A stretch of 48,239 nt of DNA from Erysipelotrichaceae bacterium (GTDB lineage: Bacteria; Bacillota_I; Bacilli_A; Erysipelotrichales; Erysipelotrichaceae), in assembly GCA_017459795.1 (NCBI GenBank), contig JAFUCG010000113.1, positions 1 to 48,239 on the forward strand, given 5' to 3'. Positions 7,746 through 15,898 of the stretch are shown here, piece by piece (position 1 is the stretch's first letter; each line of letters begins with the position of its first letter). Under the pieces are notes generated by a model, which worked only from the letters and a program-made list of their open reading frames with translations, was not told the DNA's origin and did no database searches. Made by a program: the position numbers and the translations under genes.

Positions 7746-9245
7746 ATGAAAAAAACAACTGGCAGGGTTTTGTGCGCGTTAATGAGTTTGTTAATGTGCC
7801 TGGCCTTATTTACCGGCTGTCAGAAACAGCCTGATCCACAGCCAACGCCAACACCAGCACCAACACCATCTGAAGATGAATCAGGTGATAAAAAGGATGA
7901 ACCAACGGAAGTAACATACACAATTGACAATATCCGTGAATATGTCATTGGGGTTGATGAACCTGTAGAACTTGCGGATGGCACAACAAGACCATTGATC
8001 AACTTCGATAATGCCGCAACAACACCAGCTTTAAAACCGGTAATGGATACCGTTGATGAAGAAATGAAGATGTACGGTTCAATCGGCCGTGGCTTCTCAC
8101 AGAAGTCCAATCATTCTACTGACGTATATCTTAATGCCAGAGATACAGTTCTGAACTTCGTTAACGCTGACCCGGACGAATATACCTGTTTCTATGTTAA
8201 CAGCACTACAGACGGTTTGAACAAACTGGCAAGTGCCTTGATTGACAGTGAAGATGACCTGGTATTATGTACCCGTATTGAACACCATGCCAATGACCTG
8301 TCCTGGAGAGAAAGATGCAACGTCATCTATGCTGAAGTAGATGAACAGGGCAGAGTAATCTATGATGATATTGAAAGACTGCTTACAGAAAATGAGGGCA
8401 AGGTAAAATATGTCAGCATTACTGCTGCTTCAAACGTTACCGGTTATGTAACAGATGTTCACAGAGTTGCCAAGATGGCCCATGCTCATGGTGCCAAGAT
8501 CATCGTTGACGGTGCTCAGATCGTAGCTCACCGTGAATTCTCAATGAAGGGCGCAACACCTGAGGAAGACATCGACTTCTTCGTATTCTCAGCTCATAAG
8601 ATGTATTCACCTTATGGCGGTGGCGCAGTAATCGGTAAGTGGGAAGACCTGGTTAACCGTATGCCTGAATTCTATGGCGGCGGCATTGTTAAGATCGTAA
8701 GAGACTATGACGTAAGCTATAAGAGTGCACCAGATGTATATGAAGCTGGTTCACCAAACTATGCCGGTGTCGTAGGCATGGCGAAGGCCATGGAAGTATT
8801 GAAGGAAGTTGGCTTCGATGCCATTTCAAAACATGAACAGGTCTTAAACCGCAGACTTATCGATGGCTTGAAGACAATCGATAACATCATCATCTATGGT
8901 GATACGGAAAACATTGATGACAGAGTTGGTGTAGTAACATTCAACTTTGAAGACATTAACTCATTTGTCTTAGCTACTGAATTAACCAATACCGGTGCCG
9001 TAGCTACCAGAAGAGGTGCCTTCTGTGCACATCCATATGTATGGCGTATGATGGGCATTTCTGATGAACAGGCCGCTACATTTGAAAACTGCATCGACAG
9101 AAATACTCCTGGCATGATCCGTGTAAGTTTCGGTATCTACAACAATGAAGAAGAGGTCGACAGATTCATCGAAATTCTGAAGAGCGTAGTTGATAAAGCC
9201 AGAGAACAGACCCTGTTAGACAGTGAAGCAATAGCTGAATACTAA
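7746..9245 (+). CDS. Exported lipoprotein with cysteine desulfurase-like (class V) PLP domain
   Basis: 499 residues. Signal peptide with lipobox LFTGC (Cys25), then a Pro/Thr and Asp/Glu linker (29-55), then a full SufS/CsdA-like class V aminotransferase domain. Visible: INFDNAATTP (85-94), EHHAN...W substrate-side motif, DGAQIVAH, PLP Schiff-base Lys285 in SAHKMYSPYGGG, and Cys427 in RRGAFCAHP, in the place of the SufS persulfide Cys (RTGHHCAQP). All key residues for PLP chemistry are present, yet the protein should be anchored outside the membrane. No SufU/IscU/SufBCD partner lies nearby. AAGGAGG precedes the ATG and a strong terminator follows, so it is a single-gene unit. It may be a desulfurase, lyase or epimerase-like enzyme acting outside the cell. 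Confidence 0.88.
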   Translation: MKKTTGRVLCALMSLLMCLALFTGCQKQPDPQPTPTPAPTPSEDESGDKKDEPTEVTYTIDNIREYVIGVDEPVELADGTTRPLINFDNAATTPALKPVMDTVDEEMKMYGSIGRGFSQKSNHSTDVYLNARDTVLNFVNADPDEYTCFYVNSTTDGLNKLASALIDSEDDLVLCTRIEHHANDLSWRERCNVIYAEVDEQGRVIYDDIERLLTENEGKVKYVSITAASNVTGYVTDVHRVAKMAHAHGAKIIVDGAQIVAHREFSMKGATPEEDIDFFVFSAHKMYSPYGGGAVIGKWEDLVNRMPEFYGGGIVKIVRDYDVSYKSAPDVYEAGSPNYAGVVGMAKAMEVLKEVGFDAISKHEQVLNRRLIDGLKTIDNIIIYGDTENIDDRVGVVTFNFEDINSFVLATELTNTGAVATRRGAFCAHPYVWRMMGISDEQAATFENCIDRNTPGMIRVSFGIYNNEEEVDRFIEILKSVVDKAREQTLLDSEAIAEY

Positions 9246-9270
9246 TAGAAAAATCATAAGAAATTCAGTT

Positions 9271-9300
9271 AACCACTCATTTCAAATGAGTGGTTTTCTT
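9271..9300 (+). terminator. Intrinsic terminator
   Basis: Stem AACCACTCATT/AATGAGTGGTT with a TCA loop, then TTCTTTT. Confidence 0.85.
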
Positions 9301-9368
9301 TTGAAATCGTTTACATTTTCTAATGCTGAAAAAAATCAAATAATATGTAACATTTTCGTTCAAAATGC

Positions 9369-9397
9369 TTGAAATGAATAATCCATTGTACTATAGT
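9369..9397 (+). promoter_or_regulatory. Promoter for the xpt-ECF-guanine deaminase operon
   Basis: TTGAAA, 17-base spacer, TATAGT, then AGGAGGA before the xpt ATG. The leader is too short to hold a purine riboswitch and none is visible. Confidence 0.5.
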
Positions 9398-9427
9398 AAG
9401 GGTATATTTTTTTAGGAGGAAGCTGTT

Positions 9428-10003
9428 ATGGACGCATTAAAGAAGCGCATCTTAGAAGACGGCAAGGTACTCTCAGGGAATGTACTGAAAGTAGACAGTT
9501 TTCTTAACCACCGCATCGACACTGAGTTTATCTTAGAGATCGGCAAGGAATTTAAAAAGATTTTTTCAGACTGTGAAGTAGACAAAATACTGACCATCGA
9601 AGCCTCTGGCATCGCTGTCAGCTTTGCGACCGCACAGTCTTTTAATTTCTGCCCGGTTGTATTCGCCAAGAAAGGCGCTGCCAGCAACATGGGAAATGAT
9701 GTATATCATGCATCACTGTATTCCTATACCAGGAGGGCAGATTTCGAAATTTATGTTTCAAAGGGGTATCTGAACAAAGGGGACAAGATTCTCATCATTG
9801 ACGACTTCTTAGCCAATGGTGAGGCTTTAAATGCACTGATCAAAATCTGTGAGCAGGCTGGCTGCGAGCTGGTTGGCTGCGGCGTTGTCATCGAAAAGGC
9901 AATGCAGAAGGGCGGCGAAATGATCAGAGAGAAGGGTATCCGTGTTGAGGCTTTAGCACGGATCGACAGCATGGACGCTGAAAAAGGAATTGAATTCTGC
10001 TGA
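9428..10003 (+). CDS. xpt: Xanthine phosphoribosyltransferase
   Basis: 191 residues, the normal length for Xpt. Makes XMP from xanthine and PRPP. It matches the Bacillus Xpt pattern as I remember it: N-terminal MDALKKRI and VLKVDSFLNHRID, TIEASGIA (base/PRPP side), PVVFAKK, PRPP loop ILIIDDFLANGEAL, and the C-terminal VEALARI. First gene of a run of same-strand genes ending in guanine deaminase, which produces xanthine from guanine, so the operon would take guanine to XMP. It is usually under a guanine riboswitch in Firmicutes, but not here. Confidence 0.93.
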   Translation: MDALKKRILEDGKVLSGNVLKVDSFLNHRIDTEFILEIGKEFKKIFSDCEVDKILTIEASGIAVSFATAQSFNFCPVVFAKKGAASNMGNDVYHASLYSYTRRADFEIYVSKGYLNKGDKILIIDDFLANGEALNALIKICEQAGCELVGCGVVIEKAMQKGGEMIREKGIRVEALARIDSMDAEKGIEFC

Positions 10004-10069
10004 TGGGTTTAAACCGTCATAAGAATTCATTTTTCTTTTCAATACATTTTTTACAAGGAGGAACTAGAG

Positions 10070-10678
10070 ATGAAAGATGTAGAATTTCCAAAACTGAAAC
10101 CGGCCAATCTGGCAGCCTTATTACCTACCTGTGTAGCTTTGAACTATGCCGGCGGTATGATCAGACAGATGCTGAATGTACCTTTATTCCTTGATACAGG
10201 CGGAACATTACTGGCAACATTCATTGGGGGACCATGGATCGGCTTACTTTGTGCTGCATTAAACGCTGTTGTAATGGCAATCACTTTAGGACCTTTACAG
10301 TTATTAACTGTCATTCCTACCGGCATTATTGCCTTAATCGTTGGCTTCAGTGCCAAGAAGGGCTATACAAAGAGCTGGTTAGGTCTGATCTTAACCTTAA
10401 TCGCTGAACAGCCATTTGCCTGCGTTGCCAGTGCATACATTTACACATATATCTATGGCGGCTTCTCAGGTGGCGGACTTGACATCATGCACGCAGTATT
10501 CATGCAGGCAACATCAAGCATTTTCGCCAGCTCATTCATCAGCGAACTTGTTACAGGCTTCTTAGATAAGTTTGTATTAACCATCGTATTAATGCTGATC
10601 TTCCGTGCTTTACCTGAAAAGTACAGAGTTACAACACCATTCAGCGGATCAAAAGCAGCAGATGAAGAATATGAATAA
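10070..10678 (+). CDS. ECF transporter S component, probable purine-related substrate
   Basis: 202 residues, about six hydrophobic helices, with the LDTGGTLLATFIGGPWIGLLCAALNA stretch typical of ECF substrate-binding subunits (small, Gly/Ala-rich, conserved DTGG and GP-x-x-G). It is followed directly by ECF ATPase, T subunit and a second ATPase, a dedicated (group I type) arrangement. Sandwiched between xpt and guanine deaminase, so guanine, xanthine or a related purine or pterin is the likely cargo; this is inference from context. AAGGAGG precedes the ATG. Its stop overlaps the start of the first ATPase gene. Confidence 0.8.
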   Translation: MKDVEFPKLKPANLAALLPTCVALNYAGGMIRQMLNVPLFLDTGGTLLATFIGGPWIGLLCAALNAVVMAITLGPLQLLTVIPTGIIALIVGFSAKKGYTKSWLGLILTLIAEQPFACVASAYIYTYIYGGFSGGGLDIMHAVFMQATSSIFASSFISELVTGFLDKFVLTIVLMLIFRALPEKYRVTTPFSGSKAADEEYE

Positions 10679-11501
10679 GGAAGTTGTTGCTCACATTGAG
10701 AACCTCGAACACACTTATTCTAGCGGACACAAGGCATTAATAGACATTAACTTAGACATTTACAAGCAGGAAATTACCGCTATCATTGGTCAGAATGGCA
10801 GCGGTAAGACAACCCTGTCTAAACATTTTAACGGACTTTTAAGACCTACTGGCGGCAAGATATTTGTCAACGGTAAGGATGTAGCTTCCAGAAGAGTAAG
10901 TGAAATGGCCAGGGAGGTAGGATATGTATTTCAGAATCCTAACTACCAGCTTTTCTGTCCGACGGTTCTGGAAGAGATCCGTTTCGGCTTGAAGAACCTT
11001 AAGCTTTCCGATGAACAGATCAAGGCCAGAAGCCGTGAAGTAATTGAAGAATTTGACTTGCGTGGCATGGTAAAGAAACAGCCTGTTACCTTAAGCAGCG
11101 GTTCTAAGAAAATCGTTGCCTTAGCATCTGTTTATGCCATGGACCCTGAAATACTGTTCTTAGATGAACCGACAACCGGTCAGGACCAATATGGCAAGAC
11201 CAAGCTTGGCTTATTAAGCCGTAAGATGAAACAGCTTGGTAAGACCATTATCATCATTTCCCATGACATGGACTTCGTGGCTGAATATGCCGACAGAGTA
11301 ATCGTCATGAATGAGAGCAGGGTGATCCTGGATGGTACCCCAGCCGATGTCTTCTCCAATGAAGAAGTCATGAGAACGGCCCACATCATGCCACCGCAGA
11401 TCTATGCCATCGGTAACCACATTCATGCTGTTTCAAGCGAAACCAGACTGTCAGTCATGGAACTGGCTAAGGTACTAGCGGAAGGAGATTATTGCTTATG
11501 A
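10671..11501 (+). CDS. ECF transporter ATPase (first)
   Basis: 276 residues from the ATG at 10671, which overlaps the S-component stop (ATGAATAA); ATG 10662 is an alternative and the more distal GTG at 10605 is unlikely. Walker A GQNGSGKTT, Q-loop VFQNPNYQL, Walker B ILFLDEP, D-loop TTGQD and H-switch ISHDMDF are intact. The ABC signature is degenerate: LSSGSKK instead of LSGGQ. Such asymmetry means one of the two composite ATP sites in the heterodimer with the second ATPase may be weak. C-terminal extension of about 50 residues as in EcfA proteins. It powers the S/T complex. Confidence 0.88.
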   Translation: MNKEVVAHIENLEHTYSSGHKALIDINLDIYKQEITAIIGQNGSGKTTLSKHFNGLLRPTGGKIFVNGKDVASRRVSEMAREVGYVFQNPNYQLFCPTVLEEIRFGLKNLKLSDEQIKARSREVIEEFDLRGMVKKQPVTLSSGSKKIVALASVYAMDPEILFLDEPTTGQDQYGKTKLGLLSRKMKQLGKTIIIISHDMDFVAEYADRVIVMNESRVILDGTPADVFSNEEVMRTAHIMPPQIYAIGNHIHAVSSETRLSVMELAKVLAEGDYCL

Positions 11502-12349
11502 GTGATATGTCAATGTATATTCCAGGCAATTCCTTTTTCCATAAGTGCGATGCCAGAGTAAAGATGTTATTACTGGTAATTGTTTCCATAATGGCATTTC
11601 TGTTTCATTCACCGTATCTGTCAGGTTTCCTGCTGATAGTTGGGGCAGTATTCAACTACATTTCAATTGGCAACAGAATGTTCAAGCACATGCTGACAAG
11701 AATGATCATCATCATGATGTTCTTCTTAATCATTCTGCATGGCTTTGTTAACCCGAGAGGTGAAACACCTGCATCTTTCTTTGGTCAGGTCATTTCATTA
11801 CCGTTCTTTGGGGCCTATACCTATGAAGGTTTCTATCTTGGCCTGGTATTCTGGTTAAGATTATCAAGCATCATCATGATGGCTGAACTGTTCATTTCAA
11901 CTACTTCACCATCAGATCTGATTCATGGCTTACATAAACTGGGTGTACCATATAACTTCTGTTTCATGGTTTCCATGTCTTTACAGTTAATACCGATAAG
12001 TGTCAGAGAAGCCCAGATCATTAACAGTGCCCAGAGAGCCAGAGGCTTACCGGAAAAGAGCATCGTTGACAGATTCAAGGGCTTGTTACCTATGTTTGTA
12101 CCATTGGTAGTAAGCTCCCTGGAAAGAATGGAAAGAACTTCCATGGCTTTGGAATGCCGTGGTTTCGGCAATACCAATAATCCAACCAGCATGTCTGACA
12201 TTGTCATCAGAAAGAGTGATATTGCCTTGATGGCAGTTACCTTATTACTGTTAGTTGTCTGTGTGGTAATCAGAATCAGATTCGGCAGTTTCGACATGAC
12301 TGATCATTTGACCAGCTGGGCTGACTGCTTCAGATTAGTGGCAAGGTGA
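11498..12349 (+). CDS. ECF transporter T (transmembrane) component
   Basis: 283 residues. Integral membrane scaffold that links S to the ATPases. Multiple helices, and two coupling-helix Arg motifs: AQRARGLP and LECRGFG near the cytoplasmic C-terminal half, the EcfT hallmark. Start ATG at 11498 with AAGGAG 10 bases upstream, overlapping the ATPase stop by ATGA; the TTG 6 bases earlier is not needed. Starts with a MSMYIPGNSFFHKCDARVK pattern typical of EcfT (hxhDPRxK). Part of the dedicated S-A-T-A set. Confidence 0.88.
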   Translation: MSDMSMYIPGNSFFHKCDARVKMLLLVIVSIMAFLFHSPYLSGFLLIVGAVFNYISIGNRMFKHMLTRMIIIMMFFLIILHGFVNPRGETPASFFGQVISLPFFGAYTYEGFYLGLVFWLRLSSIIMMAELFISTTSPSDLIHGLHKLGVPYNFCFMVSMSLQLIPISVREAQIINSAQRARGLPEKSIVDRFKGLLPMFVPLVVSSLERMERTSMALECRGFGNTNNPTSMSDIVIRKSDIALMAVTLLLLVVCVVIRIRFGSFDMTDHLTSWADCFRLVAR

Positions 12350-12353
12350 TAAT

Positions 12354-13220
12354 ATGAGTGAATACATATTGGAATTAAAAGATGTCAACTTCAAGTATGA
12401 GAATGCTCCTACTGTTGAAGAACCGGCATTGAAGAATATTAACTTAAAAGTTAAGAAAGGTGAATTTATCGGAGTCATAGGTTCGAATAATTCCGGTAAG
12501 AGTACCTTATGTGCCTTATGTAACGGCTTAATACCAAAGGCCCTGGATGGAGAATTCTCTGGCCAGGTGTTGGTAGACGGGCAGGACATTAAGGATGTTT
12601 CAACTGCGAAAATGTCACAGAAGGTTGGTCTGGTCTTACCTGATCCTGAGGCTCAGTTAAGCCAGCTGACAGTCTATGACGAATTAACCTTTGGCCCTTC
12701 AAATCTTGAACTACCAAGAGAAAAGATCTTTGAAGAGGCTGACAGAGTCATGAAACTCATCAAATTAGAGAACTTCAAGGAGCGCTCGCCATTCTCCTTG
12801 TCCGGTGGCGAACAGCAGCGTGTTGCCATAGCTTCTGTATTGGCCATGAATCCGGAAATTCTGGTTCTTGATGAGCCAACCAGTAACCTGGACCCGTTAT
12901 CTACCCAGGAGATCTTTGAAATCATCTGTAAGCTTAACAGAGAAATGAACATGACAGTCATCTTGGTAGAACACGAAGTTGAACTGATGGCTCAGTATGT
13001 TGACCGCTTTGTGGTAATGGATAACGGAAGAATCGTACTAGACGGCTCACCTAAGGAAGTATTCTCACACCGTGAGGTATTTGAACAGATCAAGATGTTC
13101 ATTCCAACTGTTACTTCCTTAGCTGGTGAAATTGATGAGGAATACCGTAAGTGGGGAAATTATGAGTACCCGATCACATTAGAAGAAATGATTAAGATAA
13201 TTGATTCACGAAAGGAATAA
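12354..13220 (+). CDS. ECF transporter ATPase (second)
   Basis: 288 residues. Walker A GSNNSGKST, Q-loop LVLPDPEAQL, canonical signature LSGGEQQR, Walker B ILVLDEPTSNLDP and H-switch VEHEVE. The Asn-Asn in the P-loop is common in EcfA proteins. It is expected to form a heterodimer with the first ATPase (degenerate signature). Its start follows AAGGTGATAAT 4 bases after the T stop. The C-terminal tail of about 60 residues is usual for EcfA. Guanine deaminase begins 2 bases after its stop, so the two are tightly coupled. Confidence 0.9.
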   Translation: MSEYILELKDVNFKYENAPTVEEPALKNINLKVKKGEFIGVIGSNNSGKSTLCALCNGLIPKALDGEFSGQVLVDGQDIKDVSTAKMSQKVGLVLPDPEAQLSQLTVYDELTFGPSNLELPREKIFEEADRVMKLIKLENFKERSPFSLSGGEQQRVAIASVLAMNPEILVLDEPTSNLDPLSTQEIFEIICKLNREMNMTVILVEHEVELMAQYVDRFVVMDNGRIVLDGSPKEVFSHREVFEQIKMFIPTVTSLAGEIDEEYRKWGNYEYPITLEEMIKIIDSRKE

Positions 13221-13222
13221 AT

Positions 13223-14557
13223 ATGTTTGAAACTAAATATGCATTAAAGGGTATCATCGTACAGACACCTGTATTTGATAAAATTGAATTTCATGAAAAC
13301 GAATATGTAATCTGTGAAGACGGCAAGTCAGTTGGCATCTTCAAGGAATTGCCTGAAGAATACAAGGACATCAAAGTCTATGATTATTCTGATAAGTTCA
13401 TCATTCCTGGCATGAGTGACATCCATGTTCATGCACCACAGTACGGTTTCAGAGGCATGGGCATGTTACTTGATGGCGATTCTGAATGGGAAACATGGTT
13501 TGAACGCTATTCATTCCCTGAAGAATCAAAGTTCTGTGATTTAAACTACGCTAATCTGGCTTACAGCCGTTTCGTAAATGACCTGGTAAAGACAACCACA
13601 ACAACCAGAGCAGCGATCTTTGCTACAATTCACCGTGAAGCAACTGAATTATTAATGCGTAAGCTGGCTGATGCCGGCATGGCAGGTTATGTTGGTAAGT
13701 TAAACATGGACCGTAATTCTCACTATGGCTATCAGGAAACAACTGAAGAAACAATCAGAGAAACCGAAAGATGGATCAATGAAACAAGCGAAGGCTACGG
13801 CTCAATCAAGCCAATCATTACTCCTCGTTACACCCCAACCTGTACCGATGAATCAATGGAAGCCTTAGGCAAGATGGCAACCAAGTACAATGTTCCTGTA
13901 ATGTCACACCTTTCAGAAGGTCTGGATGAAATTGAATGGGTTAAGTCAATGAAACCTGAAATCAGTTGTTATGGTGATGCCTATGACATGTATGACATGT
14001 TAGGTACAACTGTACCATCATTAATGGCTCACGTTGTTCATCCAACAGATATTGAATATGAATTATTAAAGAAGAGAAACGTAACCGTTGCTCATTGTCC
14101 TGCTTCTAACATGAACGCAGCCGGCGGTGTATGCCGTGTATTGGACATGGTAAGAGATGGCATTAAGGTTGGCTTAGGCACAGATGTTGCCGGCTCATGC
14201 ACCTTAAGTGTCATGAGAGCCATGACAGATGCCATTCAGGCAAGTAAGTTAAGATGGGTATTCACCGAAAGAAACGGTGAACCGTTTGCCAAGAAGCACT
14301 TCTTAAGTGTTGCCAATGCCTTCTACTTAGCTACCATGGGTGGCGGACAGTTCTTCGGTAAGGTAGGCTGCTTCGAAAAGGATTATGAATTTGACGCAGT
14401 TGTACTGGATGATGAAGATCTGAAGGACTTCATTGACCGTCCGGCTACTGACCGTTTCCAGAGAATCCTGTGGAACCATCATGCAAGAACAATCATGGTC
14501 AAGTATGTTCAGGGTAAGAAGATCTACGACCGTGACCGCGATCAGCAGAACTATTAA
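13223..14557 (+). CDS. guaD: Guanine deaminase (amidohydrolase type)
   Basis: 444 residues. Hydrolyses guanine to xanthine and ammonia using one metal. Metal and catalytic residues are visible: His68 and His70 in SDIHVHAPQ, His229 in MSHLSE, His270/273 in MAHVVHP and Asp321 in GLGTDVAGS. The guanine deaminase-specific stretches GFRGMG, VGKLNMDRNS (158-166) and KPIITPRYTPTC (196-207) are present, which separates it from other TrzA/AtzA-type enzymes. Last gene of the xpt-ECF operon; its product xanthine is the substrate of Xpt at the operon's head. GGAATAAAT precedes the ATG and a bidirectional terminator follows. Confidence 0.9.
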   Translation: MFETKYALKGIIVQTPVFDKIEFHENEYVICEDGKSVGIFKELPEEYKDIKVYDYSDKFIIPGMSDIHVHAPQYGFRGMGMLLDGDSEWETWFERYSFPEESKFCDLNYANLAYSRFVNDLVKTTTTTRAAIFATIHREATELLMRKLADAGMAGYVGKLNMDRNSHYGYQETTEETIRETERWINETSEGYGSIKPIITPRYTPTCTDESMEALGKMATKYNVPVMSHLSEGLDEIEWVKSMKPEISCYGDAYDMYDMLGTTVPSLMAHVVHPTDIEYELLKKRNVTVAHCPASNMNAAGGVCRVLDMVRDGIKVGLGTDVAGSCTLSVMRAMTDAIQASKLRWVFTERNGEPFAKKHFLSVANAFYLATMGGGQFFGKVGCFEKDYEFDAVVLDDEDLKDFIDRPATDRFQRILWNHHARTIMVKYVQGKKIYDRDRDQQNY

Positions 14558-14580
14558 TAATAGATATTAATATAATAATA

Positions 14581-14607
14581 AGCCGTCTGTTTAAGCAGAC
14601 GGCTTTT
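14581..14607. terminator. Bidirectional intrinsic terminator
   Basis: Stem AGCCGTCTG/CAGACGGCT with a TTTAAG loop, then TTTT on the plus side. The stop codon of the minus-strand chimera lies in the loop. Confidence 0.85.
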
Positions 14608-15877
14608 CCAATGCTTTAAAGGCAATTGTTATGGTTGTTCCGGAAGGACTGCTGGACAGGTTTATTTCGGCATCATGCAGCTCTGAAATATGTTTTACGA
14701 TTGCCAGACCCAGACCGGTTCCGCCGGTTGCCTTGGAACGGCTTTTATCAACCCGGTAGAATCTTTCAAAGACGTGTTGCTGGTCTTTTTCCGGTATACC
14801 AATGCCATTGTCTTCAACTGTTAAGATGACCTTGTTACTGTCATTTTTAACAGAGACATTGACTGTTCCATCTTTCTTATTGTAACGAATGGCATTATCA
14901 ACAAGATTTTCAATGACTTCATTGAGAAGTCTGGCGTTGCCTTTAACCATGGCCTTTTCACCCTGATAATTTAAGGTAATATCCTGGGCTTCGGCATTTA
15001 TCTTGATGCCATTTACACAGTTACTGGCTAATTCATTCAAGTCTATGTTATCCATCTGGATACTGCCGCCTGAATAGTCCAACTCAGAAAGACGGATCGT
15101 ATCATTTATCAGACTTAACAGTCTGTTGGCGTTCTTATGGATCTGGGAAGCGAAGTGCTTCTGCTGGGAAGATGAGTCCTTATCGGTTTCAATTATTTCC
15201 GAATAACCAAGTATTGAAGTCAATGGAGTCTTTAGTTCATGAGAAACATTGGCGGTGAAATCCTGACGGCTCTTGGCTGCTTCCAGTATTTCAGCGTGCT
15301 GGTTTCTGATCTTGGTCACAAACGGTATTAATTCCTGATATTCGGTCTGAACATTTGGGTCATCTGCCAGAGGGGCAACGGCATTACTCATTGTCTGCAT
15401 ACCAAACATGAGTACCGCAAAACCCAGTAAGATCATTCCCGTATCCCTTGATTTACCTTTATCCTTCTTGTTCATGTACAGTAATATGCCTATGAAGGCA
15501 CATATTGATGACAGGGCGGCTGGTTTCAGTAAAGAAAGCAGTAGGGAATCGCCCTGTAAACCAATCAGAGATAAGATCCACGAAGTAACCGTGGTACCGA
15601 TATTTGCACCGATGATGATGCCGACAGCCTGATTCAGGTTCATGATGCCTGAGTTAACGAAGCCGACAACCATTACGGTAGTAGCGCTGGATGACTGAAT
15701 TACTGCGGTAACCCCGGCACCCAATAATACAGCGAAAATACGTTTGGAGGTGAACTTTTCCAGAATTTTTTCAAGCTTACCACCGGCCATCTTGGCTAAT
15801 GAGTCTCCCATGGTACTCATGCCAAACAGGAACATGGCTAAGCCACCCGCCATGGCAATAATGTCTAAAATGGTCAT
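14591..15877 (-). CDS. Na/phosphate cotransporter half fused to a PhoR-like histidine kinase
   Basis: 428 residues, continuous frame. Residues 1-175 match the first half of NptA-type Na/Pi cotransporters (PF02690): GGLAMFLFGM, GAGVTAVIQSSSATTVMVVGFVNSG (QSSSATT at 61-67), GANIGTTVTS (90-98), then GMQTMSNAVAPLADDP, the point where a normal protein goes on to its second QSSS repeat. Instead, from about 178 (EYQELIPFVTKIRNQ) it becomes a histidine kinase: HisKA with His213 in FTANVSHELKTPL, N-box VIENLVDNAIRYN, G1 VEDNGIGIP (355-362), F-box ERFYRVDKSRS and G2 GGTGLGL (385-391). All kinase boxes are intact. AGAAGGAG precedes the ATG. No response regulator lies in the window. It could be a sensor of phosphate or Na, or the product of a deletion between two genes. 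Confidence 0.88.
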   Translation of the reverse strand: MTILDIIAMAGGLAMFLFGMSTMGDSLAKMAGGKLEKILEKFTSKRIFAVLLGAGVTAVIQSSSATTVMVVGFVNSGIMNLNQAVGIIIGANIGTTVTSWILSLIGLQGDSLLLSLLKPAALSSICAFIGILLYMNKKDKGKSRDTGMILLGFAVLMFGMQTMSNAVAPLADDPNVQTEYQELIPFVTKIRNQHAEILEAAKSRQDFTANVSHELKTPLTSILGYSEIIETDKDSSSQQKHFASQIHKNANRLLSLINDTIRLSELDYSGGSIQMDNIDLNELASNCVNGIKINAEAQDITLNYQGEKAMVKGNARLLNEVIENLVDNAIRYNKKDGTVNVSVKNDSNKVILTVEDNGIGIPEKDQQHVFERFYRVDKSRSKATGGTGLGLAIVKHISELHDAEINLSSSPSGTTITIAFKALEKPSA

Positions 15878-15898
15878 AATTGTTTCTCCTTCTATCTT

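Noticed and set aside
10003-10194. 63-residue reading frame between xpt and the S component
   Set aside because: It overlaps the S-component gene in another frame, lacks a ribosome site and looks like a shadow.
15330-15390. Frameshift or sequencing error as the cause of the transporter-kinase join
   Set aside because: The frame is continuous with normal codons through the join and both sides keep family motifs, so a simple frameshift is not the cause; a true deletion or assembly chimera remains possible and is kept as a caveat.
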